From Streptomyces toyocaensis (GTDB lineage: Bacteria > Actinomycetota > Actinomycetes > Streptomycetales > Streptomycetaceae), in contig NZ_JFCB01000005.1 of NCBI RefSeq assembly GCF_000725125.1, forward strand, positions 1-64,000: a stretch of 64,000 nucleotides of DNA, in the 5' to 3' direction. The position numbers and the translations under genes were made by a program. This document shows, piece by piece, positions 24,445 through 32,538 of the stretch. Numbering within the stretch: the first letter of the stretch is position 1; every line of letters starts with the position of its first letter. Under the pieces are notes generated by a model, which saw only the letters and a list, made by a program, of their open reading frames with translations, was not told where the DNA came from and did no database searches.

Positions 24445-25197
24445 TTGGAATCGGCTCGTTCGCAGCGGCGGATCCAGGTCCTGACGCGCGGTCAGGGCTT
24501 GGCGACGAACACGTGGGAGGCGACCTCCGTCTGCAGTTCGGCCGCCTCGCCGCCGCTGCCCACCAGCACCCCGCCCGCCGACTCCGTCACGCTCACCACC
24601 GAACCGGGCTGCACACCCGCCCTGCGCAGCGTGTACATCAGCTGCGCGTCCGTCTGGATCGGCTCGCCGATCCGGCGCACCACGACCGTCTTGCCCTCGG
24701 TGCCCGGGGCGAGATCGGCCAGGGACACCATGCCCTCGTCCAGGAACGGGTCGGCGCCGTCCTTCTCGCCCAGCTCCTCCAGGCCCGGGATCGGGTTGCC
24801 GTACGGCGACTCGGTCGGGTGCCGCAGCAGTTCCAGCACGCGGCGCTCGACGGCCTCGCTCATCACGTGCTCCCAGCGGCAGGCCTCGGCGTGGACCTGC
24901 TCCCACTCCAGGCCGATCACGTCGACCAGCAGGCACTCGGCGAGGCGGTGCTTGCGCATCACCCGCGTGGCCAGCCGGCGCCCCTCCTCCGTGAGCTCCA
25001 GGTGGCGGTCGGTGGCGACGGACACCAGTCCGTCACGCTCCATGCGCGCCACCGTCTGGCTGACCGTGGGCCCGCTCTGGTCGAGCCGCTCGGCGATCCG
25101 GGCACGCATGGGGACCACACCTTCCTCCTCCAACTCGAGGATGGTGCGGAGATACATCTCCGTGGTGTCGATCAGTCCGGACATACATGCCCCTTGA
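24445..25197 (+). other. Antisense open frame across dmdR1 (possible adm gene)
   Basis: An uninterrupted plus-strand frame of 250 codons covers the entire dmdR1 gene; another plus-strand frame in a different phase, 24513-25748, also spans it. In S. coelicolor an antiparallel gene, adm, overlapping dmdR1 has been reported to make protein. High-GC coding DNA commonly yields such antisense frames by chance, no ribosome site is evident here, and I cannot tell which frame would be adm. Confidence 0.25.
24492..25184 (-). CDS. dmdR1: Iron-dependent repressor DmdR1 (DtxR/IdeR family)
   Basis: Fe2+-dependent repressor of siderophore and iron-uptake genes. 230 residues, as for S. coelicolor DmdR1. Winged helix at about residues 1-70 (RIAERLDQSGPTVSQTVARMER). 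Metal site residues are all present: primary H79, E83, H98 and ancillary M10, C102, E105, H106. The SH3-like C-terminal domain spans about 150-230. ATG at 25184 follows AAGGGG by 5 nt; a longer upstream frame is noise. Divergent from nagS across 226 bp. No iron box was recognised in its own upstream region. Confidence 0.95.
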   Translation of the reverse strand: MSGLIDTTEMYLRTILELEEEGVVPMRARIAERLDQSGPTVSQTVARMERDGLVSVATDRHLELTEEGRRLATRVMRKHRLAECLLVDVIGLEWEQVHAEACRWEHVMSEAVERRVLELLRHPTESPYGNPIPGLEELGEKDGADPFLDEGMVSLADLAPGTEGKTVVVRRIGEPIQTDAQLMYTLRRAGVQPGSVVSVTESAGGVLVGSGGEAAELQTEVASHVFVAKP

Positions 25198-25346
25198 TGA
25201 GATGTGCGAATGGCTCTGCCGGAGGCTGGACTGCTCACCGGCGCGTGCGCTGGCCCAGGACTCAATTCTTACGCATGCGGCCGGCAACCGTGCCGCACCG
25301 TGGGAACGGGGGCAGCGGGCCGGAAGGCGGGCCCTCGGGCGCCGTA

Positions 25347-25372
25347 TTGACACGGTACTGGTCCAGACCGCA
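25347..25372 (+). promoter_or_regulatory. nagS promoter -35 with DasR-type operator
   Basis: TTGACA at 25347-25352 is followed by ACTGGTCCAGACCGCA at 25357-25372. The DasR site (dre) consensus is ACTGGTCTAGACCAGT; the core TGGTC-AGACC is intact. Placement directly after the -35 would let DasR repress nagS, and GlcN-6-P relieve it. Confidence 0.65.
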
Positions 25373-25410
25373 CGGTGATCCGCAACACTCCACCCGCGAA
25401 GGGAAGCCGT

Positions 25411-26166
25411 ATGAGCGACCGCACGCCGGCCGGTCAGTTCCTCGACGCCGCGATCGACCTGCTCCGGCGGATCCGCGACGAGGAGGCCGACTCCGTCGCG
25501 GCCGCGGGCGCGCTGCTCGCCGACACGGTCGCGGACGGCGGCCGTCTCTTCGCCTACGGCGCCGGGCACTCCTCGCTCGCCGCGCAGGACCTCGTCTACC
25601 GCGCGGGCGGACTCGCCCTGATGAACCTGCTCACCGTGCCGGGCGCCGTCGGCGTCGACGTGCGGCCGGCGACGCTGGGCTCCGCCCTGGAGCGCGTCGA
25701 CGGGCTGGCGGGCGTCGTGCTGGAGTCCTCGCCGCTGCGCGCGGGTGACGCGCTGCTCGTCATCTCCCTGTCGGGGCGCAACGCGCTGCCCGTGGAGATG
25801 GCCATGAAGGCACGCGAGCTGGGCGTGAAGGTCATCGGCGTGACCTCGGTGGCGTACGCGTCGCAGACCTCGTCGCGGCACTCCTCCGGGACGTTCCTGA
25901 AGGACCACTGCGACCTCGTCCTGGACTCCGGCATCGCGGTCGGCGACGCGGAGCTCACGCACGACCACGTGCCCGCGCCCTTCGCTCCCGCCTCCACGGT
26001 CGTCACCACGGCGCTGCTGCAGGCCGTCGTGGCCACCGCCGCGGCCGCACTCGCCGACCGGGGCATCGAGCCGCCGCTGCTCCGCTCGGGCAACGTGGAC
26101 GGCGGCCACGAGTGGAACGCGCGCGTCTTCGAGCAGTACGCCGACCGCATCTTCTACGGCCACTGA
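25411..26166 (+). CDS. nagS: SIS-domain GlcNAc-6-phosphate-related enzyme NagS
   Basis: 251 residues with one SIS sugar-phosphate-binding domain: FAYGAGHSSLAAQDLVYRAGG (about residues 49-69) and LLVISLSGRNALPVEMAMKA (about 113-132). The S. coelicolor protein in this position, next to dmdR1, is NagS, recalled as a GlcNAc-6-phosphate dehydratase whose product makes nagB mutants sensitive to GlcNAc. The DasR-type site upstream fits aminosugar control. The ATG at 25411 follows GAAGGGAAG. A generic sugar-phosphate isomerase is the alternative if synteny misleads. Confidence 0.75.
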   Translation: MSDRTPAGQFLDAAIDLLRRIRDEEADSVAAAGALLADTVADGGRLFAYGAGHSSLAAQDLVYRAGGLALMNLLTVPGAVGVDVRPATLGSALERVDGLAGVVLESSPLRAGDALLVISLSGRNALPVEMAMKARELGVKVIGVTSVAYASQTSSRHSSGTFLKDHCDLVLDSGIAVGDAELTHDHVPAPFAPASTVVTTALLQAVVATAAAALADRGIEPPLLRSGNVDGGHEWNARVFEQYADRIFYGH

Positions 26167-26189
26167 CCCCGCGGCCCGGTTCCGCGGGG
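26167..26189. terminator. Hairpin after nagS
   Basis: Perfect 8-bp arms CCCCGCGG (26167-26174) and CCGCGGGG (26182-26189) with a 7-nt loop, starting 1 nt after the nagS stop and 13 bp from the convergent PAS/GAF gene stop. Confidence 0.6.
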
Positions 26190-26202
26190 GCGCCGCCCCC
26201 GG

Positions 26203-27597
26203 TCAGTCGTCCGGGGTGAGCAGACTCGCCAGGTCCAGGGCCGTGGCGATGCGGACGGCCACGTCCTCCGCGTACATCGCGTCGGAACGCTCGAACGCGT
26301 TACGCCCGGCCCCCCGCAGAAACGTCACGGCCCCCAGCGTCCGCCCCCGGCTGCGCAGCACCGTGCACAGGGCGTGCACCGCGTCCGCCGGCCACTGCCG
26401 GGCCAGCGCCCACGCCCGCGCGTCCTCCGCGGACAGGGAGCCCGCCGCCGCCCGCACCGACCCGGCCCGCTCCACGCACTGCACCGCGGGATGCCCCTCG
26501 CCGTACCGCACCGGCAGCCCCGCCCGTCCGTCCAGCCTGCTGGGCCCCGGCGCGCCGGACGGCGTGGCCGCGATCCGCACCAGCCGCACCCGGTCGGCGC
26601 CCTCCGCGCCGTCGGTCACGCGGTCGATCAGCGCATGGTCGGCGAACCCGGCGAGCGCGAAGTCCAGGTGGACCGTCGCCGCCTCCGCCGGATCCTCGCA
26701 CTCCGCCGCCGCGCGCGCCGCGCGGTGCAGCTGCTGCGCGCGGAACCGCAGCAGCGACGCCTCCTGCTCACCCTGCCGCGACTCGGTCACGTCCTGGAAC
26801 AGCCACCCGACGCCGAGCGGCACCGGCTCCTCGGCGAGCGGTGACGCCAGCCGCACGAACCCGCTCCGCCAGCACCGTCTGCGCTCGCCGTCCGGCGTGC
26901 GCACGCTCACCCACAGCTCGGCCGGCGCCGGCGGCGCGCCCTCCGCGAGCACATGGGTGAGGGCGCTCTCCAGTTCCTCCGCGCCCCGCGCCAGCAGCTC
27001 CCCGAGCGGCCGCCCGAGCACGGACGTGCGCCCGGCGCCCAGCGCCCGCGCGGCGTGCGCGTTCACCACCGCGGGCCGCAGGTCGGCGTCGACCAGGACG
27101 ACGCCCCAGCTCGCGTCCTCCAGCAGTGCCTCGCTCAGCGCGATCGACCGCTCGAGGTCGATCTGCGCGTGCACCTCGCTGAAGGCGCAGTAGACCCCCG
27201 CGGGCTTCCCGTCCGGCCCGCGCACGGCCGCGGACTGCGTCCGCACCAGCACCCGGCCGCCGTCCTTGGTCAGCAGCGCGAACTCGTTCACCTGCCGGCC
27301 CGGCGCGTCCATGGCCGACATCAGCCGCGCCTCGACCTCCGCGGCGTCCGCGCTGCGCACGGCCCACCCGGCGAACCCGGCCCGGCCCACCGCCTCGGCG
27401 GCGGTCCAGCCGAGGATCCGCTCCGCCTCGCGGTTCCAGTGCGTCACCACACCGTCCGCGTCGAACGCGCACAGGGCGGCGTCCATGCCGTCGAGCAGCG
27501 CGGCGAGGAGGTCGGAGCCGACCGACCCCTCCCGCGCGGGCTCGGGCTCGTCAGGCCCCAGCTCGTCGGTGGTCCCACTACGCCGGGAAGCACTCAC
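26203..27597 (-). CDS. PAS-PAS-GAF sensor protein without an output domain
   Basis: 464 residues. PAS 1 at about residues 30-135 (MDAALCAFDADGVVTHWNREAERILGW), PAS 2 at about 150-265 (GVVLVDADLRPAVVNAHAARALG, GVGWLFQDVTESR), and a GAF-like domain at about 290-455 (RGRTLGAVTFLRGAGRNAFERSDAMYAEDVAVRIATALDLASLL, discontinuous). Unlike most Streptomyces PAS/GAF proteins it has no SpoIIE phosphatase, kinase or DNA-binding domain, so it must act through a partner. GTG 27597 is chosen for its GGGGG ribosome site; ATG 27657 would add 20 residues including a CxxC pair. Confidence 0.75.
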   Translation of the reverse strand: MSASRRSGTTDELGPDEPEPAREGSVGSDLLAALLDGMDAALCAFDADGVVTHWNREAERILGWTAAEAVGRAGFAGWAVRSADAAEVEARLMSAMDAPGRQVNEFALLTKDGGRVLVRTQSAAVRGPDGKPAGVYCAFSEVHAQIDLERSIALSEALLEDASWGVVLVDADLRPAVVNAHAARALGAGRTSVLGRPLGELLARGAEELESALTHVLAEGAPPAPAELWVSVRTPDGERRRCWRSGFVRLASPLAEEPVPLGVGWLFQDVTESRQGEQEASLLRFRAQQLHRAARAAAECEDPAEAATVHLDFALAGFADHALIDRVTDGAEGADRVRLVRIAATPSGAPGPSRLDGRAGLPVRYGEGHPAVQCVERAGSVRAAAGSLSAEDARAWALARQWPADAVHALCTVLRSRGRTLGAVTFLRGAGRNAFERSDAMYAEDVAVRIATALDLASLLTPDD

Positions 27598-27770
27598 CTG
27601 GACCCCCTGCAGGCTGCGTCCGCACGTACGGCACGACGGTTCGCTCACTGCAATCATTCAACGTGAACGTGACACAGCGCACACCGGGTTCCCGACAAGA
27701 TTGGGGGAATCGTTGTGCGCCGGGGGCCGGGTCCCCCGCCCGGGCGGGACATACTGCCCGATCGCGGCGG

Positions 27771-28445
27771 TCAGCGGTTCTCGAACCGTGTCCAGAAGTG
27801 GTGGACGATCTCCTCGAGGTAGCGCCGCCCGCTCTCGCCGGCGTCGGCGCCACCGCCCCGGCTGAGCGTGGCCGCCATGAGGGTCTGGTACTCGTCGTGC
27901 ATGGCGCGCAGCGTGCTCTTGAGGTCCCGGCGGTCGACGGAGACGAGGTCGGCGATCTCGCGGATGTGCGCCTGCCAGCGGGTGGAGACGGCCTCGGTGA
28001 GCAGCCGGGCCAGTTCCTCCTCGCCGCCGGTGATGGAGAGCAGCGCCCGCGGGGGGAGTCCGAGGGCGGCCCCGAGCAGGGCCGACTCCCGTCGGCCACC
28101 GGTCCAGCGGCCGCTCTCCTCCATGGCGAGGTAGGTGTGCAGCGGGACGCCGGTGGCCCGGGCGACGTCCTCCGGGGCGATTCCCCGGGCGATGCGGTGT
28201 TCCCGCAGGGTGCGCGGTGCGCCCATGAGGTCGCGGGGGGCGCACCACAGGGCGCCGGCCAGGGCGGTCAGCTCATGGGCGTCGGGGACGGCCAGCCCGC
28301 GTTCCCAGGCGGCGATGTGGTCGGGGGTGACGTGGGTCATTCCGTAGGAGGCGCGCATGCCGTAGGCGACGTGGCCGGGAGCCATCCCGACTTTCTCGCG
28401 CAGGATGCGGGCGGCGCGTGCGCTGAAGGGGAGTGGAGGATGCAC
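27771..28445 (-). CDS. Cro/C1-type helix-turn-helix regulator
   Basis: 224 residues. Two HTH-like segments are visible: ARILREKVGMAPGHVAYGMRASYGMTHVTPDHIAAWERG (in pieces, about residues 9-47) and LREHRIARGIAPEDVARATGVPLHTYLAMEES (about 70-101), the second a standard XRE fold. The C-terminal half is helical with a Asp/Arg-rich SVDRRDLKSTLRAMHDEY. GTG 28445 gives the family-typical start MHPPLPF. Divergent from the NCS2 permease with 267 bp between. Targets unknown. Confidence 0.8.
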   Translation of the reverse strand: MHPPLPFSARAARILREKVGMAPGHVAYGMRASYGMTHVTPDHIAAWERGLAVPDAHELTALAGALWCAPRDLMGAPRTLREHRIARGIAPEDVARATGVPLHTYLAMEESGRWTGGRRESALLGAALGLPPRALLSITGGEEELARLLTEAVSTRWQAHIREIADLVSVDRRDLKSTLRAMHDEYQTLMAATLSRGGGADAGESGRRYLEEIVHHFWTRFENR

Positions 28446-28585
28446 GGTGCGAGAGTAGGGAGCGACGCTGGGTGAACACCACGGCTCCTGTCGCCTGCAT
28501 CCCGTTATGGCGGGAAGGTCGGCGCCGATTCTGTAGGAAGCAACGGAGATCATTGCGCTCGCAACTTCCTTTTCCTGCAGGGGTA

Positions 28586-28613
28586 TTGACCACCTCCCAG
28601 GGCTCCGTAGGAT
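28586..28613 (+). promoter_or_regulatory. Candidate promoter for the NCS2 permease
   Basis: TTGACC at 28586-28591 and TAGGAT at 28608-28613 with a 16-nt spacer, about 100 bp before the start codon; close to the Streptomyces vegetative consensus. Confidence 0.55.
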
Positions 28614-28712
28614 CCGCTCGCAGGCCGCCGTGCGTGTGACCGCGTACCGAATGCCAAGCTCTCCGGCGGCAGCGTCGTGCACCCACCCCCGCGTATGCCC
28701 AGGAGACATCCC

Positions 28713-30152
28713 TTGCAGACCATGACGACCGGCCGGACCGACCCCGCACCCCCCAGAGCCGGCGCCCTCGACACGTTCTTCCGGATCAGCGAACGCGGCT
28801 CGACCTACGGTCGTGAGATACGCGGCGGATTCGCGACGTTCTTCACCATGGCGTACATCCTGGTGCTCAATCCGATCATCCTGGGCAGTACCGAGGACAA
28901 GTTCGGCGACAAGCTCGACCCCGCCCAGCTGGCGACCGCCACGACCCTGGTCGCCGCCGTGATGACCCTCATCATGGGCGTGGCCGGCAACCTCCCGCTC
29001 GCCCTGGCCGCCGGCCTCGGCCTGAACGCCGTCGTCGCCTTCCAGATCGCGCCCATGATGAGCTGGGACGACGCGATGGGCCTGGTCGTGCTCGAGGGCC
29101 TGCTGATCTGCGTGCTGGTGCTGACCGGTCTGCGCGAGGCCGTCATGCACGCCATTCCGCAGCCGCTCAAGCAGGCCATCAGCGTCGGCATCGGCATGTT
29201 CATCGCCTTCATCGGCTTCGTGGACTCCGGGTTCGTGACCCGTATCCCGGACGCCGCGAACACCACCGTGCCGGTCCAGCTCGGCACCGGCAGCCTCACC
29301 GGCTGGCCCATGCTCGTGTTCTGCCTCGGCGTGCTGCTGACGGTCGTCCTGATGGCCCGCAAGGTGCGGGGCGCCATCCTCATCAGCATCGTGGTGATGA
29401 CCGTCCTCTCCGTCGTCATCAACGAGCTCGCCGACGTCAAGTCCTGGGGGCTGACCGCGCCGGAGCTGCCGGACAAGGCCGTCGCCGCGCCCGACTTCGG
29501 ACTGCTCGGTCAGTTCGACGTGTTCGGCTCGTTCGGCCAGGTCAGCGTGCTCACCGTCGTCCTGCTGATCTTCACGCTGATCCTCTCCGACTTCTTCGAC
29601 ACCATGGGCACCGTGGTCGGCGTCACCGCCGAGGCCGGCCTGCTCGACGAGCGCGGGCAGGTCCCCGGCCTCGGGCGGGTCCTGCTCATCGACAGCGCGG
29701 CGGCCGTCGCGGGCGGTGCGGCCTCCTCCTCGTCCGCCACCACCTACATCGAGTCCGCCGCCGGTGTCGGCGAGGGAGCCCGGACCGGCTTCGCCAACCT
29801 CGTCACCGGCGGCCTGTTCGCGCTCGCCCTCTTCTTCACGCCCGTGCTGACCATCGTTCCGATGCAGGCCGCCTCGCCGGCCCTCATCGCGGTCGGCTTC
29901 CTGATGATGACGCAGGTCAGGCACATCGACTGGAACCGCTACGACCTCGCCGTCCCCGCCTTCCTGACCATCGTCGTCATGCCGTTCACCTACTCCATCA
30001 GCAACGGCATCGGCGCCGGTTTCATCGCCTACGTGGTCATCAAGGCGTGCCTGGGCAAGGCCAGGGAGGTGCACTGGCTGCTCTGGGGCACCGCGGCGCT
30101 CTTCCTCGCCTACTTCGCCATCGAGCCGGTGAAGCAGCTCCTGGGCATCTGA
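28713..30152 (+). CDS. NCS2 family purine permease (AzgA-like)
   Basis: 479 residues with 12-14 membrane helices. REIRGGFATFFTMAYILVLNPIIL at the N-terminus (seen in pieces) and LSDFFDTMGTVVGVTAEAGL in the middle are hallmark segments of the AzgA (adenine, guanine, hypoxanthine) branch; the NxxxxSATTYIESAAGVGEGARTG region (SSSATTYIESAAGVGEGART) is the substrate motif. Proton-coupled nucleobase uptake at the cytoplasmic membrane is expected. TTG 28713 is used as start because CAGGAGA lies 6-7 nt upstream; ATG 28722 is the alternative. Confidence 0.9.
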   Translation: MQTMTTGRTDPAPPRAGALDTFFRISERGSTYGREIRGGFATFFTMAYILVLNPIILGSTEDKFGDKLDPAQLATATTLVAAVMTLIMGVAGNLPLALAAGLGLNAVVAFQIAPMMSWDDAMGLVVLEGLLICVLVLTGLREAVMHAIPQPLKQAISVGIGMFIAFIGFVDSGFVTRIPDAANTTVPVQLGTGSLTGWPMLVFCLGVLLTVVLMARKVRGAILISIVVMTVLSVVINELADVKSWGLTAPELPDKAVAAPDFGLLGQFDVFGSFGQVSVLTVVLLIFTLILSDFFDTMGTVVGVTAEAGLLDERGQVPGLGRVLLIDSAAAVAGGAASSSSATTYIESAAGVGEGARTGFANLVTGGLFALALFFTPVLTIVPMQAASPALIAVGFLMMTQVRHIDWNRYDLAVPAFLTIVVMPFTYSISNGIGAGFIAYVVIKACLGKAREVHWLLWGTAALFLAYFAIEPVKQLLGI

Positions 30153-30198
30153 CCGGGGTGCGGACCTCCCGCGGCGGACCGGCCCGGAGAAAAAGTGG

Positions 30199-30227
30199 TT
30201 GATCCGACGCCGATCGGTTCCTAATGT
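30199..30227 (+). promoter_or_regulatory. Near-consensus promoter upstream of a 12-codon ORF
   Basis: TTGATC at 30199-30204, a 17-nt spacer and TAATGT at 30222-30227. Located between the convergent NCS2 permease and citrate synthase genes, so it is not obviously the promoter of either. Confidence 0.6.
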
Positions 30228-30260
30228 GGGCGGTACTTCGGAAAGGAGGTGGTTCGGCAG

Positions 30261-30299
30261 ATGTATGCACACCGGACGGAAGAGGTGGCTGCGGGCTAG
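30261..30299 (+). CDS. Putative 12-residue peptide with near-perfect ribosome site
   Basis: ATG at 30261 follows GAAAGGAGGTGG, almost fully complementary to the 16S rRNA 3' end, with about 9-10 nt spacing, and reads MYAHRTEEVAAG before TAG. The promoter at 30199 is about 30 bp before it. A second ATG 4 nt later opens another frame of about 75 codons that runs into the citrate synthase 3' end antisense. Peptide gene, leader peptide or chance cannot be separated from sequence alone. Confidence 0.4.
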   Translation: MYAHRTEEVAAG

Positions 30300-30380
30300 T
30301 GGCCCGCCGCCGTACTCGGTTCGGCGCCGGACCAGCGTGTGCGTGATGCACGCGACCGGCCCAATCCCACGCAGTCACCC

Positions 30381-30444
30381 GACCCGCGAGTCGCCGGTAA
30401 CGTCCGGCCGGCTCCTCCCCAGGGAGGAACCAGACTCGCGGGTC
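30381..30444. terminator. Nested inverted repeats, likely bidirectional terminator
   Basis: 12-bp perfect arms GACCCGCGAGTC (30381-30392) and GACTCGCGGGTC (30433-30444) enclose a second stem TCCTCCC/GGGAGGA at 30413-30428. It lies 24 bp past the citrate synthase stop (minus strand) and downstream of the 12-codon ORF. Confidence 0.65.
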
Positions 30445-30467
30445 GTGCGCGTTCCCGGGCCCGCGGA

Positions 30468-31568
30468 TCAGCGGGCGATGTCCCCGTAGCCCTCGATCTC
30501 GCGCGGGTCGCGGCTGCCGGGGCCGACGTAGCGGGCCGACGGCCGGATCAGGCGGCCCGTGCGCTTCTGCTCGAGTATGTGCGCCGACCAGCCCGCCGTA
30601 CGGGCGCAGGTGAACATCGAGGTGAACATGTGCGCCGGGACCTCGGCGAAGTCCAGCACGATCGCGGCCCAGAACTCCACGTTGGTGGCGAGCACCCGGT
30701 CGGGGCGGCGGGCGTGCAGTTCCGCCAGGGCGGCCTTCTCCAGGGCCTCGGCGACCTCGAAGCGCGGGGCGCCGAGCTCGCGGGCGGCGCGGCGCAGGAC
30801 GCGGGCGCGGGGGTCCTCCGCGCGGTAGACGCGGTGGCCGAAGCCCATGAGGCGCTCGCCCTTGTCGAGGGCCTGCTTGACGTACGCCTCGGCGTCGCCG
30901 GTGCGTTCGATCTCCTCGATCATGCCCAGCACGCGTGAGGGGGCGCCGCCGTGCAGCGGTCCCGACATGGCGCCGACGGCCCCGGAGAGGGCCGCGGCGA
31001 CGTCCGCGCCGGTCGAGGCGATGACCCGCGCGGTGAACGTGGAGGCGTTCATGCCGTGCTCGGCGGCCGACGTCCAGTACGCGTCGACGGCGGCGACGTG
31101 CCGCGGGTCGGGCTCGCCGCGCCAGCGGATCATGAAGCGCTCGACCACGGACTCCGCCTTGTCGATCTCGCGCTGGGGCACCATGGGCAGCCCCTGGCCG
31201 CGCGCCGACTGGGCGACGTAGGACAGGGCCATGACGGCGGCGCGCGCGAGGTCGTCGCGGGCCTGTTCGGCATCGATGTCGAGAAGCGGTTTCAGACCCC
31301 ACACGGGGGCCAGCATGGCGAGCGCCGACTGCACGTCGACGCGGATGTCACCGGAGTGCACGGGGATCGGGAACGGCTCGGCGGGCGGCAGCCCGGGGTT
31401 GAACGCCCCGTCGACGAGCAGTCCCCAGACGTTGCCGAAGGAGACGTGCCCGACCAGATCCTCGATGTCGACGCCCCGGTACCGCAGGGCGCCGCCCTCC
31501 TTGTCGGGTTCGGCGATCTCCGTCTCGAACGCGACGACTCCTTCGAGCCCGGGTACGAAGTCGGACAT
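30468..31568 (-). CDS. Citrate synthase 2 (citrate/2-methylcitrate synthase family)
   Basis: 366 residues, condensing acetyl-CoA (or propionyl-CoA) with oxaloacetate. Catalytic histidine segments SGPLHGGAPSRV and LMGFGHRVYRAEDPRARVL are present, with the C-terminal SAHILEQKRTGRLIRPSARYVGP. It is one of several citrate-synthase-like proteins in Streptomyces and resembles the paralogue beside pdxH in S. coelicolor, not the main CitA. ATG 31568 follows GAGGAG; the upstream frame lacks homologous sequence. Divergent from pdxH, with repeated GTGCCA elements between. Confidence 0.9.
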   Translation of the reverse strand: MSDFVPGLEGVVAFETEIAEPDKEGGALRYRGVDIEDLVGHVSFGNVWGLLVDGAFNPGLPPAEPFPIPVHSGDIRVDVQSALAMLAPVWGLKPLLDIDAEQARDDLARAAVMALSYVAQSARGQGLPMVPQREIDKAESVVERFMIRWRGEPDPRHVAAVDAYWTSAAEHGMNASTFTARVIASTGADVAAALSGAVGAMSGPLHGGAPSRVLGMIEEIERTGDAEAYVKQALDKGERLMGFGHRVYRAEDPRARVLRRAARELGAPRFEVAEALEKAALAELHARRPDRVLATNVEFWAAIVLDFAEVPAHMFTSMFTCARTAGWSAHILEQKRTGRLIRPSARYVGPGSRDPREIEGYGDIAR

Positions 31569-31739
31569 CAGGCGGCTCCTCGTGAGGTGGTGACAGATGG
31601 TGTTGTGGGGTGGGACGACCATGTGTCGGGTCGGCTCGGCGCGAGCGGGTGCGTCCGGTGGATCCGCGGTCACGCTGTGTGGACTCGCCGTCCTGGACGT
31701 ATCCCTGTGATGCCCGGCTGGCGGTCACCCAACCGGATC

Positions 31740-31799
31740 AGTGCCAGCACGATATCCCTGAGTGCCAGCTTTGGGGAGGGTTCGCGGCACTCAGTGCCA
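31740..31799. promoter_or_regulatory. Repeated AGTGCCA elements and palindromes between citrate synthase and pdxH
   Basis: AGTGCCAGC occurs at 31740 and again at 31761 (21 bp, two helical turns), and AGTGCCA at 31793. The second and an inverted copy form 9-bp arms CTGAGTGCC (31758-31766) and GGCACTCAG (31786-31794); the last two make GGCACT-C-AGTGCC at 31786-31798. This layout suggests binding of a dimeric regulator. Confidence 0.55.
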
Positions 31800-31857
31800 T
31801 GGGGTGACGAAGGCCACCGCTCCCCCGGGCGCCGCGCGCATGGGGCAGGATGACGGC

Positions 31858-32526
31858 GTGACCGACCGAGACGCCGTGCCCTTCGCTCTCGCCGCGATGC
31901 GCAAGCACTACCGGACCGAGGGGCTCTCCGAGACCGACCTGGCCGCCACTCCCGTGGAACAGTTCGCGCGCTGGTTCAGACAGGCGGCGACGGACGCCGG
32001 GATGTTCGAGCCGAACGCCATGATCGTCTCGACGGCGGACACGGAGGGCCGGCCCAGCTCGCGCACCGTGCTGCTCAAGCACTTCGACGACGAGGGTTTC
32101 GTCTTCTACACGAACTACGGCTCCCGCAAGGGCCGTGACCTGGCCGGGAACCCGCACGTCTCGCTGCTCTTCCCGTGGCACCCGATGGCCCGGCAGGTCA
32201 TCGTCACCGGCACCGCGCTGCGCACCGGCCGCGACGAGACGGCGGCCTACTTCCGCACCCGCCCGCACGGCTCCCAGCTCGGCGCGTGGGCCTGCGGCCA
32301 GTCGTCGGTGATCGCGGGCCGCGCGGAGCTCGACGCGTCCTACGCCGACCTGGCGGCCCGCTACCCGGAGGGGGAGCAGGTGCCGGTGCCACCCCACTGG
32401 GGCGGTTTCCGGGTGGTGCCGGAGGCGGTGGAGTTCTGGCAGGGCCGCGAGAACCGCCTCCACGACCGCCTGCGGTACGTCGCGGAGGCGGACGGGGGCT
32501 GGCGGGTGGAGCGGCTCGCCCCGTGA
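31858..32526 (+). CDS. pdxH: Pyridoxal 5'-phosphate synthase (pyridoxamine/pyridoxine 5'-phosphate oxidase)
   Basis: Makes PLP from PNP or PMP with FMN and O2. 222 residues with the whole PdxH motif set: [12 protein letters not shown] at the N-terminus, [29 protein letters not shown] (in parts) for FMN and phosphate binding, QSSVI, and the C-terminal [23 protein letters not shown] at 31846-31851 lies 6 nt before the GTG, so a leaderless mRNA is likely; ATG 31840 in the same frame would place the -10 inside the gene. Paralogue at 3264 is less canonical. Confidence 0.93.
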   Translation: MTDRDAVPFALAAMRKHYRTEGLSETDLAATPVEQFARWFRQAATDAGMFEPNAMIVSTADTEGRPSSRTVLLKHFDDEGFVFYTNYGSRKGRDLAGNPHVSLLFPWHPMARQVIVTGTALRTGRDETAAYFRTRPHGSQLGAWACGQSSVIAGRAELDASYADLAARYPEGEQVPVPPHWGGFRVVPEAVEFWQGRENRLHDRLRYVAEADGGWRVERLAP

Positions 32527-32538
32527 CCCCGGGCGGCC

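Larger units (their letters stand above)
24008..24491. other. 484-bp intergenic region: promoter of hydrolase gene and terminator of dmdR1
   Basis: Minus-strand genes flank it on both sides. It contains a TCGAAT-N4-ATTCGA palindrome and GATAAT-like -10 (complement of 24083-24088) near the hydrolase gene, and an 11-bp GC hairpin (24270-24295) toward dmdR1. No ORF with ribosome site was found. Confidence 0.5.

Noticed and set aside
27771..30272. 833-codon minus-strand frame running through the HTH gene and antisense to the NCS2 permease
   Set aside because: Only the last 224 codons look like a protein; the rest opposes a well-supported permease with matching helices.
31758..31794. CIRCE element for HrcA
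   Set aside because: The halves are GAGTGC then GCACTC, opposite to CIRCE order (GCACTC-N9-GAGTGC), and the spacing differs.
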